64,000 bases of DNA from Arthrobacter sp. JZ12 (GCF_035189165.1 NZ_CP045246.1:620001-684000), one strand, 5' to 3'; shown: positions 56,077 to 64,000, counted from the first letter of the stretch. Program-made: numbers and translations. The notes: a model not told the origin generated them from the sequence alone.

Positions 56077-57096
56077 TCAACCCGGCCGAATCGATCGCTT
56101 TCGAGAAGGGACGAGGGGTCATCCGCAACTCGAGCGGCGTAGTTTGAACTGATGGAGAAGAGCGCTCTTGGCGCAACCCAAGCTGGGCCAGCGAGACCCA
56201 TCGAGAGAATGGGTGAGGGCTCTGAGAGGCATGGACAGCCAGCCGCTCAGAGTCAGGACGTGAAAACTAGTCCGGAGAATCGTGACTCGCATCATGGAGT
56301 AGGCGGCGCGAGCGTCTGCTGGGAACCGAAGCAACCGAAGCTGTCGTTGGCGGCTCTGGCTACATCCGAGCGCGCTGCCGTTGAAGAAGCGTGTGTACGT
56401 GACAATGCAACTACTCGTGATTTTTCGAGGTCCAACCCAGCTGTGACTCGATCTGTCTTCTATCTCCGGAGCAGAGGGTCGTAAGTTCGAATTCTATCGA
56501 GGGCACCGGGCAAGGCCGTTGGGTGAGCTAGATTCAACTGATCCAACGGCCTGAAACTTTCTTGGGCGCACCAAGTATCGCGCTCGTTGCCCCTCAAAAT
56601 CCCTCATCATCTACCGTCCTATCTGAGTCGAGTGTGAGTTGAGATCGAGCACCAACGTAGAGACTTAGCGCAGCCGTTACTTGCTTACAGCACCCTCGGT
56701 GAGAACAAAACTGCCCTAAAACCCTGCGTCAACGCGAGCATGACCGAGCCGCCGGAGCCGATTTGGGGAGGTGATTGCAACCAGAAGTCCTACAAACAGT
56801 TTGAGAAGCGCGTTCCCCTGGCAAGCCCGCTCCATCTGAAGACGAACATCGAGCGGAAAGCCCCTCTACTCAACGACCTTCATGCTCACGAGGGCCGTAT
56901 CGGAAAGTGATGCGCTCTATGCGTGCAGAAGTCCGGTCCAGAGCAGAGAACGGACGTCAGGAGTAGTCTTAACGTGCGCAGCGCGCCGCACAGATGACGG
57001 GCAGCCGGAACCGCACTACATACAATCTAAAGAGTGCTGGAGCGTCAGAGACGAACGCATCGCGCAGGTAGCGGATTGAAGTAAGGAAGAACCATC
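56077..57096. other. Gene-poor kilobase
   Basis: About 1 kb without a convincing gene. Open frames at 56152-56484 and 56882-57079 have neither ribosome-binding sites nor protein-like composition. The only structured element I see is the decayed tRNA 3' end at 56476-56507. A TACAAT -10 candidate at 57021-57026, without a clear -35, may start the following operon. The composition suggests eroded mobile DNA. Confidence 0.5.
56476..56507 (+). other. Degenerate tRNA 3' end, possible attachment site
   Basis: GGGTCGTAAG, TTCGAAT and TCTATCGAGGGCACC in sequence resemble the T arm and acceptor strand of a tRNA: GTAAG and TCTAT flank a canonical TTCGAAT loop but pair with one mismatch and two wobbles. 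The ending CGAGGGC, A, CC is a tRNA 3' terminus. No upstream arms exist. It may be an eroded att site for the integrase at 59938-60264. Confidence 0.4.
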
Positions 57097-57636
57097 GTGG
57101 GCAACCTCATCGAGATAGACGACGCCATCGTGCTCCTGCTCGGAACCCCTGCGAAGCACGGCGCTAGTGGACAGATCCAGGGCATCACTCGGCTTGAGAA
57201 GCTAATTTTCCTACTCGAAAGGGAAACTTCGAGCAAGGAGTGGCTCGATGAGAGCGCGGACTTTGAGGCATACAACTTTGGGCCGTTCTCACAGAAGATA
57301 TATCAGGCGGTCGATACGTTGGCTGCCGCTCAGCTTATTGAGGATTCGTCACGCCTTGCTGAAGATACCTCCGACACCTGGGAGCAAAGAGAGACCATTG
57401 GTCTTAGAGGAGATCCTTACGCTACGCGGGATTTCAAACTGACTGAGCGCGGTTGGCGCTACTACAATGCGCTTAGACAAGAGCTCGATCAAGATTCGCT
57501 ATCTGAGATCGCTGCTTTGAAAGAACGCTTTGCTTTTTTACCTTTGCGGCAACTGATTCGTTATGTTTATTCCAAGTACGAAAAGTACACAACGAAGTCT
57601 GTCATCCGCGACGATATAATGGGGACAAACGGGTGA
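57097..57636 (+). CDS. Winged-helix/SocA-Panacea-like protein, first gene of a four-gene island operon
   Basis: 179 residues from a GTG start, with AAGGAAG upstream. GITRLEKLIFLLERETS...FEAYNFGPFSQKIYQAVDTL resembles the segment of SocA/DUF4065 (Panacea) antitoxins where a K-L-x-F/Y stretch precedes an E-A-x-x-(Y/F)GP motif; the C-terminal FKLTERGWRYYNAL looks like a wing. I do not have a firm family. It may be a regulator or antitoxin. It overlaps the next gene by 4 bp (GTGA). Confidence 0.65.
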   Translation: MGNLIEIDDAIVLLLGTPAKHGASGQIQGITRLEKLIFLLERETSSKEWLDESADFEAYNFGPFSQKIYQAVDTLAAAQLIEDSSRLAEDTSDTWEQRETIGLRGDPYATRDFKLTERGWRYYNALRQELDQDSLSEIAALKERFAFLPLRQLIRYVYSKYEKYTTKSVIRDDIMGTNG

Positions 57637-58253
57637 TCGATGGCCACACCTTTGCTCAGGCCGCTCAGACGGATCCGCAGCCAGATATAAGTATCCTCAG
57701 TGGAGTCGCGCTCGTTCTTTTCCTTGCATGCTTAGGCGGCGCAATCAAAGCCGTACACCTGCGGGGCAGTACTGTTAAAAGACTCAGAGATGACGTTGAT
57801 CTAGCTTTTGAAGGTCTAACAGAACGAGTTTTTCAGTCTTTGAGGGTGCTGAGGGATGCGATCGTCGAAATTCTCCCTCATGACGACGTGACGTTTGATC
57901 CCCTAGCGTTGATCATGGATCCGTCGCGGGTCGAGCAGCCGGCAGCTACTAGCGTCCGACTCCTCCGAGAGCGCCACCACATCCGCAAACAGTATCGCCA
58001 CCTGCTGAACATTTGCAGCTTATTGAAATACTCGACCAGCATTATGACGCTACTGATTGCGACAACCACTGCGGCCTATTATCTTGCATTTCAGCACGCG
58101 ATGTTTTGGAGATTCTCGTTAGTGCTGACAGCGGTCTGTGCGGCGGTAACTCTCTTTGCCTATCTTGCCTACGCCCACTTGGAAACTCGAATACAAGCAG
58201 GGATAGAGGACGCCAACCCGGTCGAGGACTTCACGGAGGGAAACACCTCATGA
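57633..58253 (+). CDS. Three-TM membrane protein of the island operon
   Basis: 206 residues from a GTG start overlapping the previous stop, with GGGGA seven bases upstream. One N-terminal membrane helix (about residues 22-44), a soluble helical middle of about 85 residues (RLRDDVDLAFEGLTERVFQSLRVLRDAI), and two C-terminal helices (about 135-153 and 157-180) are visible. I do not recognise the family. In defence or toxin operons, such proteins often act as membrane-damaging or anchoring effectors, but that is speculation here. It overlaps the next gene by 4 bp. Confidence 0.7.
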   Translation: MIDGHTFAQAAQTDPQPDISILSGVALVLFLACLGGAIKAVHLRGSTVKRLRDDVDLAFEGLTERVFQSLRVLRDAIVEILPHDDVTFDPLALIMDPSRVEQPAATSVRLLRERHHIRKQYRHLLNICSLLKYSTSIMTLLIATTTAAYYLAFQHAMFWRFSLVLTAVCAAVTLFAYLAYAHLETRIQAGIEDANPVEDFTEGNTS

Positions 58254-58702
58254 TCGCTTTCGCTCCTCAAGATGAGACTTTCATTACTAGTGGCGAGTCG
58301 AAAATGATGCCACCGTTGGTCGAGTGGTTGCGTGCTCTTCGATGGGTTCGCCCTGACAGCATTGTGATGCGTGAGTTTCCGCTGAACGGGCGAAGAGTTG
58401 ATCTTGCGACCCTTACCCGCTCCGGCGTCCTCTCATCCTACGAGCTGAAACTTGGGGGCTTTTCGCGAGCTTTAGAACAGGCGCTCTACAACAAAAGAAC
58501 TTTCGATCGCTCCTGGGTTGTTCTCGGCGGGCAACCTAGGCAGTCCAACGTGGACGAAGCAGTACGATTTGGTATCGGCATAATAGTGGTCGCGCAAGAC
58601 TCGCCTACTGTGCTCAGGCGTCCTGGTACTCCAGATTTTGACACTCGGTCGCGGGCTCGTGCCCAGAAACGTCTAAGGGAAGTTGGGGACCCGATTGTTT
58701 AG
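58250..58702 (+). CDS. sce7726-like, PD-(D/E)XK-fold protein
   Basis: 150 residues from the ATG at 58250, with GGAGGG upstream and a 4-bp overlap with the previous stop. LNGRRVDLATLTRSGVLSSYELKLGGFSRALEQALYNKRTFDRSWVVLG matches the sce7726 pattern, a short restriction-endonuclease-like core with Asp (RVD), Glu-x-Lys (YELK) and a following RALEQ helix. It could be a small nuclease or a catalytically weak relative. Related proteins are found next to a TIM-barrel partner (sce7725/beta-protein type), and here the next gene is also a candidate TIM-barrel protein. Confidence 0.65.
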   Translation: MIAFAPQDETFITSGESKMMPPLVEWLRALRWVRPDSIVMREFPLNGRRVDLATLTRSGVLSSYELKLGGFSRALEQALYNKRTFDRSWVVLGGQPRQSNVDEAVRFGIGIIVVAQDSPTVLRRPGTPDFDTRSRARAQKRLREVGDPIV

Positions 58703-59921
58703 AAGGTACCAGCACTACTTGAGCTATGGATCCACAGACCAAACTACTGTGCGTGATCTCTCCGACTCCTTCGACGGGCTCGTCGTACCAGGAACGATAG
58801 CTGCGTTTCAAGCTGAAGGTACCAAGGGCTTCGTACTTTCGCTGTCCGCGCGGTCCAAGGACCCGTATGTCATCGACTCCCGTTTCCCGCTCTTTCAGAA
58901 TCGACTAGCCCGACCTAAGAAGTCGCATGTGATGCTCGCTGAGGTATTGGGCGTTCCGGCACTTGTAGATCGAGATACTCAGCTGACCGCAGGCGATTTA
59001 GACGACGCCGCCCTCAGACTGATCGCGGAGCGCTGGATCGACTTCAACGTGGGCTTTGAGGACGTTCAAACCAAGACGTTCAACAAATATGCCGCCCGGT
59101 TGAACGAGGTCGTGTTTCCGGATGACCGCCAGGACCCCGCCTACGTACTCCCTCCATACGCGATGGTTGGAAGCCTGAACGACGGTTGGTCCGAGGTTTC
59201 GGAAGCGATATGGAAGCATTCTCAGGTTTATGGCCGCGTGAAGGGGATCGAAAATAAGCTCCGTAGGGTTCTCGCAGCGGATAGTCCTTTGCTTTGGGGG
59301 CAGCTCGCGGCAGGGGTACAGGATGAAGAGCTCGTAGCCTGGGTCAGTGGCTTAGAGGAATTCCGGTCAACATCTGAACAGGACCTTCTTGAATATGGTG
59401 TTGCACTCCAGCAGGCATCGTCTCGTGGGCAGAGAGTATTTGCATTGTACGGCGGGTTCTTAGCGGTCCTACTGTCCCGTCACGGTCTCACTGGCGCTTC
59501 ACACGGGATCGGCTTCGGTGAGCATCGCGAGTGGATCGAGCTGCCTTCGTCTGGTGCGCCACCGGCCAGATATTACGTTCCCCGGTTGCATCGATATGTG
59601 GCGGTTGATCTCGCAGAGATCGTGTGGCGTCAATTTCCCGATCTTGTGAGATGTGAGTGTGAAGAATGCGCCGGTAATTCTCCGTCAGCTTTGGATTACC
59701 ACGGGCTAATGCGACACTCCGTTCGCGCGCGTGCCGACGAAATCACTTCTTGGGTGAACCTGCCCACCAGCAACGTAATCGATCAGCTATCGAGCGATTA
59801 CATGGCATTCGGTGAGGCTTCGGAAGCGCTTCAGGCACCAGTGAAAGTGAAGCGGCGGCTAGAGGAGGCGAGCTCTCATCTCGCTATGTGGGCGCGCATC
59901 ATGCAGCGGCTTGATAGCTAG
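58695..59921 (+). CDS. Protein with a tRNA-guanine-transglycosylase-like zinc region
   Basis: About 408 residues from the TTG at 58695, which has GGGGA six bases upstream; an earlier TTG at 58683 is also in frame. The start overlaps the previous gene by 8 bp. The C-terminal third contains RCECEECAGN (CxCxxC spacing of queuine/archaeosine tRNA-ribosyltransferases) followed by LMRHSVRARADEI, which parallels their LRHL...AGEIL helix. The N-terminal part (YVIDSRFPLFQN) is unfamiliar. The zinc-ligand histidine expected after the helix is not obvious. Function unknown; nucleic-acid modification is one option. Confidence 0.65.
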   Translation: MFRRYQHYLSYGSTDQTTVRDLSDSFDGLVVPGTIAAFQAEGTKGFVLSLSARSKDPYVIDSRFPLFQNRLARPKKSHVMLAEVLGVPALVDRDTQLTAGDLDDAALRLIAERWIDFNVGFEDVQTKTFNKYAARLNEVVFPDDRQDPAYVLPPYAMVGSLNDGWSEVSEAIWKHSQVYGRVKGIENKLRRVLAADSPLLWGQLAAGVQDEELVAWVSGLEEFRSTSEQDLLEYGVALQQASSRGQRVFALYGGFLAVLLSRHGLTGASHGIGFGEHREWIELPSSGAPPARYYVPRLHRYVAVDLAEIVWRQFPDLVRCECEECAGNSPSALDYHGLMRHSVRARADEITSWVNLPTSNVIDQLSSDYMAFGEASEALQAPVKVKRRLEEASSHLAMWARIMQRLDS

Positions 59922-59937
59922 TAGACGTCCTGTCTCA

Positions 59938-60264
59938 TTAGCCAAGTGCATGAGTAACATCGCACCCGGCGAATCTCGCCAGCTCGTTTCGTGCTCGGTC
60001 GTATCGGCGCGTTGTGCGCGGGTCAGCGTGGCCCATACTGTCGTGCGGATCATGCGAAGCGGCTCCCGCATCCAGGGCCATGGTTGCGAACGTGTGCCGG
60101 AGACTGTGCGGGCTGATTTCTCCCTCAATGTCGGCCACGCGCGCTAACCGCTGCACGGTGCGGAATGCCTCAGACTGTGCCCGCCGCTTGCCCGTGGCCG
60201 TCGTGAAGATCCGCAGGCTTTTGGGTGCAGCTGTCACCAGCTGCTGCCCTGTGGTCCCGAGGGA
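59938..60264 (-). pseudogene. Tyrosine recombinase (integrase), 5' truncated by IS21
   Basis: Only the C-terminal catalytic part remains, about 108 residues: HSLRHTFATMALDAGA (His and Arg of box II) and GHADPRTTRRYDRARNEL (second His and the nucleophile Tyr). The first catalytic Arg and the arm-binding domain are missing because the IS21 element starts at 60265. It is convergent with the four-gene operon, whose last stop is 17 bp away. The sequence style is that of actinobacterial integrases of small integrative elements. Confidence 0.85.
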
Positions 60265-60333
60265 GTGTTGACGCCAACCGAAAATAGGGCCAATAACGCC
60301 AACTGAAAATGAGGCCACTGACCATTATGGAAG

Positions 60334-61566
60334 GTGATCACATTGGATGTTTGGGCGCAGATACGCCACCAATACGCGACGGAGAAGATCTCCAAGAGGG
60401 AGTTGGCTAAACAGCTCGGTGTTTCCCGGGGGACGGTGGACCGGGCGTTGGAGGCGGAGCGGCCGCTGAAGTATGAGCGGAAGCCTGCAGGTAGAGCTTT
60501 GATGCTTACGCGGCGCAGGTGCGGGCCTTGTTGGTTCGAACGCCGACGATGCCGGCCTCGGTGTTGGCTGAACGCGTCGGCTGGACGGGCTCTGCATCCT
60601 TGTTCCGGGACAAAGTTCGTGGCCTTCGGCCGGAATATATGCCTGCGGATCCGGTGGACTGGTTGGTCCATGAACCGGGTCAGGCGATGCAGTGCGATTT
60701 ATGGTTTCCCCATGAGCCGCTGCCGCTGGGGCACGGGCAGGATGACAAGCCTCCGGTGTTGGTGATGACGAGCGCGTTCTCCGGTTATATCCAGGCCAGG
60801 ATGCTGCCGACCCGCACGACTTTTGATCTGTTGGGCGGGATGTGGTCATTCCTGCAGGAGGCCGGTGCAGTGCCTATGTAGCTGGTCTGGGACAACGAGT
60901 CGGGGATCGGCCAGGGCAGGTTGACGGAGCCGGCGGCGGCGTTCGCCGGCGTGCTGGGCTGCGATCCGGCAGTTGCCGCCACGGGATCCGGAATCCAAGG
61001 GCATCGTGGAGCGGATGAACCATTACTTCCGGCAGGGCTTCATGCCCGGTCGGACTTTCGCGTCCCCGCCGGATTTCAATGACCAGCTCGCTGACTGGCT
61101 GCCGCGGGCGAACGCCCGGTACTCCCGGACCCGGCACGGACGCCCGGCCGAGCTCTTCGTCCGAGACCGGGATGCGATGCGGCCGTTGACTCCGGTGGCG
61201 CCAGAGTTAGCCTTCCGCAGCAGCGTCCGGCTGCCACGGGACTACTACGTGCGGGTCTTCTCCAACGATTATTCCGTGGACCCGGGAGCGATCGGGCGGA
61301 TCGTGAACATCGAAGCAGACCTGGAGACGGTGACCGTGAGCGCAGACGGCCGGTTGCTGTCCAGACACGAGCGGCGGTGGGCCAGACACCAGATATTCAC
61401 CGACCCCGGTCACGTAGACGAAGCCGCCTCCCTCCGCCGGATCCATCGCAGAGTCAAGGCCGGACGGTCCACGGTGGTAGAGGAACGGGACCTGTCCATC
61501 TATGACGAGCTGTTCGGCGTCGCCATCCCCGACGACGCCCGCGAGCTCTCCGGGGCAGGACGGTGA
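60334..61566 (+). pseudogene. istA: IS21 transposase IstA, broken
   Basis: GTG start at 60334 with an N-terminal helix-turn-helix (KRELAKQLGVSRGTVDRALE). The reading frame breaks near 60485-60495, after ERKPAG. It continues one frame on with FDAYAAQVRALL to a stop codon TAG at 60879-60881 (in VPM*LVWDNESG, where Gln is expected), then shifts back near 60955-60970 to IRQLPPRDPESKGIVERMN. DDE residues are still recognisable (QCDLWF, LVWDNES, SKGIVE). At least three lesions mean no working transposase. Confidence 0.88.
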
Positions 61567-62306
61567 ACGTCGTTCTGAAAGACATCGAGTACTACGCCCG
61601 CGCACTGCGCGCACCGCGGATCGCTGATGGCTACCGATCCCTTGGTGACCAGGCTCGGGAGGCAGGCTGGTCACATGAGGAATACCTCGCTGCTGTGCTT
61701 TCCCGCGAGGTCGCCGAACGCGAAGCTTCCGGAGCCGCACTACGGATCAGGGCCGCGAAGTTCCCCGGACACAAGCTGCTCGAAGAGTTCAACTTCGACC
61801 ATCAGCCTGCCGCGGACAGGAACCTCGTCGCGCACCTGGGCACCGGAGTTTTCCTGGAAGAAGCCAAGAACGTGGTCCTGCTCGGCCCACCCGGCACCGG
61901 GAAAACCCACCTGGCGGTCGGGATCGGGATACGCGCCGCGCGCGCCGGGCATCGGGTCCTGTTCGACACCGCAACCGGGTGGGTATCGAGACTGGCCGAA
62001 GCCCACGACCGCGGCCGCCTGCCCCAGGAGCTGGCCAAGCTACGCCGATGCAAGCTGCTCATCGTTGACGAGGTCGGCTACATCCCCTTCGATCAGGACT
62101 CAGCCAACCTGTTCTTCCAGCTAGTCTCATCCCGCTATGAACACGCCTCCCTGGTGCTTACCAGCAACCTCGCCTTCAGCAGATGGGGAGAAGTTTTCAG
62201 CGACGCGACAATTGCCTCGGCGATGATTGACCGGATCGTTCACCACGCAGAAGTCCTGAACCTCACCGGCAGCAGCTATCGCCTCCGGAACAAGACACGA
62301 ACATAG
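61563..62306 (+). CDS. istB: IS21 transposition helper ATPase IstB
   Basis: 247 residues, full length, overlapping the istA stop by 4 bp. Walker A is LLGPPGTGKTHLAVGIG, Walker B LLIVDEVGYIPFD, and the arginine-rich C-terminal HHAEVLNLTGSSYRLRNK is typical of IstB/DnaC-like AAA+ proteins that direct transposase to target DNA. It appears intact but cannot act without a functional IstA. Confidence 0.92.
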   Translation: MNVVLKDIEYYARALRAPRIADGYRSLGDQAREAGWSHEEYLAAVLSREVAEREASGAALRIRAAKFPGHKLLEEFNFDHQPAADRNLVAHLGTGVFLEEAKNVVLLGPPGTGKTHLAVGIGIRAARAGHRVLFDTATGWVSRLAEAHDRGRLPQELAKLRRCKLLIVDEVGYIPFDQDSANLFFQLVSSRYEHASLVLTSNLAFSRWGEVFSDATIASAMIDRIVHHAEVLNLTGSSYRLRNKTRT

Positions 62307-62382
62307 CTTCAGGCACAATAGAACAACGCGTGGCCCCATTTTCAGTCGGCAACCTGGCCCTATTTTCGGTTGGCGTTAACAC

Positions 62383-63090
62383 AAGGACCACCCCGGCTTC
62401 TTCATGGACTGGCCACGCCGGGCTGACCTCCTTGCCCAGTTCACGCCCGAGTTCGAGTACCCGCGCTCCGACCTTCCAGATACCGTGCACTTCGTCGGTC
62501 CGGTTTCGCAGGGCGGCGGCAGGGAGTCCACCGAGGTTGCGCTGCCCGAGTGGTGGGGCGAGCTCGACGCCGGCCGCCCCGTCGTCCACGTCACCCAAGT
62601 CACCGTCGCCAACCAGGACTTCGACGACCTCGTCCGCCCCACTATCGACGGGCTCGCGAATGAGGATGTGCTCGTGGTCGTGTCAACCGGCGGCCGACCG
62701 GAGTCTACGCTCACCGGACCGCTGCCCGCCAACGTGCGCGTCTCCTCCTACCTCCCCTACGACCAGTTGCTGCCCAAGACCGACGTGCTCGTTGCCAACG
62801 GCGGATACGGGGGAGTGCAGTTCGCGTTGCGCCACGGCGTGCCGCTGGTGGTCGCCGGCCAGACCGAGGAGAAGACGGAGGTCTGTGCCCGTGTTGCGGG
62901 GTCGAGCACAGGAATCAATCTGCGCACCAATCGTCCCAAGCCCGATGACGTCGCGAAGGCGGTGCGTACGGTTCTCGCCGACAGTTCCTACCGGGAGGCG
63001 GCGGAACGAATCGGGGAGGCGATCAAGGCGTCGCGTGGGGTGGATGCGCTGGTGGATCTGATCGAGGCGTTGGTGCCGGCGGAGCGCTAA
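62383..63090 (+). pseudogene. MGT-family glycosyltransferase, 5' truncated by IS21
   Basis: Coding sequence in frame with KDHPGFFMDW starts immediately at the IS border and runs for 235 codons. It holds the C-terminal half of a macrolide-type glycosyltransferase: TVHFVGPV, RPVVHVTQVTVANQDFDDL, VRVSSYLPYDQLLPKTDVLVANGGYGGVQFALRHGVPLVV and TEEKTEVCARV (UDP-sugar binding). The N-terminal acceptor domain is gone. A 228-codon open frame from the ATG at 62404 exists, but without the first domain it is unlikely to work. Confidence 0.85.
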
Positions 63091-63221
63091 GCGTGCTATT
63101 CGATGCCGACAAGCGATACTCAGTTCCTCGTGGATGTAGCTCCGCCACAGGACAGCCGCAAACGCTTGGACGTTTGTGAGACTTGTTCAAATCTCAAATG
63201 CTCACGGACGGCTATCGACGA

Positions 63222-63665
63222 TTATTTAGACCGCAGGTTCCCTCGAACCGTCTGTACGAAGTAGTGGCGGGCTTCAAGTACCTCTTGATCGATCTGTTTC
63301 CATTCCTCGTCCGTGACCTCTTCTCCTGAAGATGCGGGAGTGGCGGAGTTCAGCATGACCGTGAGGGCGACTTCATACGCCTCATATCGCTCGGCCACGT
63401 TCTTGGGTGCCAGAAGCGAGAATGTCGGGATGTAGTCGCTTTGCTCAAGGGATGACTTACTAGCGAGGCCTGCCCTCACATCTAGAAGGAACAAGCGAAG
63501 CTCGTCGAGCGCTCTGAGCGAGGATACATAAACTTGCTTTTTCTCGTTCCGAAGCCATTGGTCGTGCTCTGTCTTCTTCCCCCACTTGCTGCCTAGCCAG
63601 CTACCAATAATTGCGAACGCCCCACCTGTTGCTGTCGTGATAATCGCAATCTGCCACGAATCCAT
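63222..63665 (-). CDS. Hypothetical membrane-anchored protein
   Basis: 147 residues. One N-terminal membrane helix (IAIITTATGGAFAIIGSWLGSKWG) is followed by a charged, helical soluble part with no recognised motif. Composition is less GC-rich than the chromosomal genes. Similar small proteins are common in prophage and island DNA. Function unknown. Confidence 0.6.
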   Translation of the reverse strand: MDSWQIAIITTATGGAFAIIGSWLGSKWGKKTEHDQWLRNEKKQVYVSSLRALDELRLFLLDVRAGLASKSSLEQSDYIPTFSLLAPKNVAERYEAYEVALTVMLNSATPASSGEEVTDEEWKQIDQEVLEARHYFVQTVRGNLRSK

Positions 63666-63802
63666 GACTCAACCGTACATAGGTATACTCATGCGGATAC
63701 TCGCGGTATCGTCGGCCTTCGTGCCGAGGCGGCAATCTTGAGGTGATTAGGGTGCGGCGTCAAAGCACTGGCGGACCTGAAGGCCCTGGAGCCTGCCGAG
63801 CG

Positions 63803-64000
63803 CTAGCGCGGTGCAGACCCGAACCACTTGGCCAACGCGTCCTCCAACCCAGCCGGGGTTCCGCCTCCCGTTCAAGCCACATGGCCGTCGGGCCGGATGA
63901 GCACGCCGGTAGGAGCGCTGACTGAACCGATCACCGGAAGGTTCCATTCGCCGTCGTACTTTGCGTTCACCAACTGCACACGGTCCGTCCACGGACCCAC
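63803..64000 (-). pseudogene. FAD-dependent monooxygenase C-terminus with premature stop (5' part outside window)
   Basis: The minus strand from 64000 reads WTDRVQLVNAKYDGEWNL and VIGSVSAPTGVLIRPDGHVA, the C-terminal end of PheA/TfdB-type FAD-dependent aromatic monooxygenases, then TGA at 63872-63874 where family members have Trp. The same frame continues cleanly with TGGGTPAGLEDALAKWFGSA to TAG at 63803-63805. The likely reading is a TGG to TGA mutation 23 codons from the natural end. The truncated protein might still work. Confidence 0.7.

Larger units (their letters stand above)
60265..62382 (+). mobile_element. IS21-family insertion sequence (degenerate)
   Basis: About 2.1 kb. The ends are inverted: GTGTTGACGCCAAC at the left and GTTGGCGTTAACAC at the right (one mismatch). 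Multiple terminal repeats of the kind IS21 transposases bind are present: CCAACCGAAAATAGGGCC within 60271-60292, a diverged copy at 60296-60317, and the same on the right at 62355-62376 and 62331-62350. It carries istA (broken) and istB. The flanks show no target duplication (left GGGA, right AAGG), and both neighbouring genes are truncated. Confidence 0.9.

Noticed and set aside
56152-56484. 110-codon open frame in the gene-poor kilobase
   Set aside because: No ribosome-binding site, no structured composition, and it runs into the tRNA-like remnant.
56882-57079. 65-codon open frame before the island operon
   Set aside because: No ribosome-binding site and no protein-like pattern; it overlaps the expected promoter region.
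1-64000. CRISPR arrays, rRNA genes and complete tRNA genes
   Set aside because: I saw no regularly spaced repeats, rRNA-like sequence or complete cloverleaf anywhere in the window.

Overview
The window is high-GC DNA with the gene density, GTG/TTG starts and protein families of an actinobacterium, most likely an Arthrobacter-like member of the Micrococcaceae. This assignment is from protein style, not from a marker gene. Most of it (1 to about 51.3 kb) reads as ordinary chromosome arranged in catabolic blocks. From about 51.3 kb to the end, base composition drops, genes are broken or unfamiliar, and mobile-element pieces appear.

Region by region: (1) 1-10.9 kb is amino-acid catabolism: putA (partial), a LysR regulator, an ornithine-cyclodeaminase-family reductase, a GntR regulator, a four-gene polar amino-acid ABC transporter and a DadA-like FAD oxidoreductase. 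Together these could import a D-amino acid such as D-proline, oxidise it to a cyclic imine, reduce that to L-proline and burn it through PutA. A near-identical 14-bp site lies before both the reductase gene and the transporter. (2) 11-17.7 kb holds a small membrane protein, a BCCT transporter, an alpha/beta hydrolase, a succinate-semialdehyde-type dehydrogenase, a Bcr/CflA-type MFS pump, a small membrane protein and an MmcQ/YjbR protein. (3) 17.4-25.5 kb is a tightly overlapping operon: an AddB-like nuclease, an AddA-like helicase-nuclease, a NERD-domain helicase and the MmcQ gene. (4) 25.6-30 kb carries an excalibur-domain surface protein with its class F sortase, a secreted metallophosphoesterase and an acetamidase/formamidase. 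(5) 30.2-39.8 kb is a permease / DUF1989 pair / urea-carboxylase-like / allophanate hydrolase operon with a divergent TetR gene. The DUF1989 pair points to guanidine rather than urea as the substrate. (6) 40-51.3 kb is a plant-polysaccharide block: a secreted PL11 rhamnogalacturonan lyase, an unrelated saccharopine-dehydrogenase-like enzyme, a LacI regulator and a six-gene operon (two Gfo/Idh/MocA oxidoreductases, sugar ABC transporter, ThuA protein). Shared CG-centred LacI-type palindromes tie the lyase to the operon.

The accessory end (51.3-64 kb) holds a frameshifted GIY-YIG nuclease, an HNH protein and a divergent PLD/helicase/DUF3427 protein. After a 1-kb stretch without a gene, containing a decayed tRNA 3' end, comes a translationally coupled four-gene operon: a winged-helix-like protein, a three-TM protein, an sce7726-like nuclease-fold protein and a protein with a tRNA-guanine-transglycosylase-like CxCxxC region. 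It abuts a tyrosine recombinase cut off by a decayed IS21-family element, and a 5'-truncated glycosyltransferase lies on the far side. This four-gene operon is the best candidate for an undescribed system, probably anti-phage or toxin-antitoxin-like, carried on a small integrative element.

Limits: family names come from motif recognition in translated sequence, with no database search. Start codons were chosen from ribosome-binding sites and overlaps.
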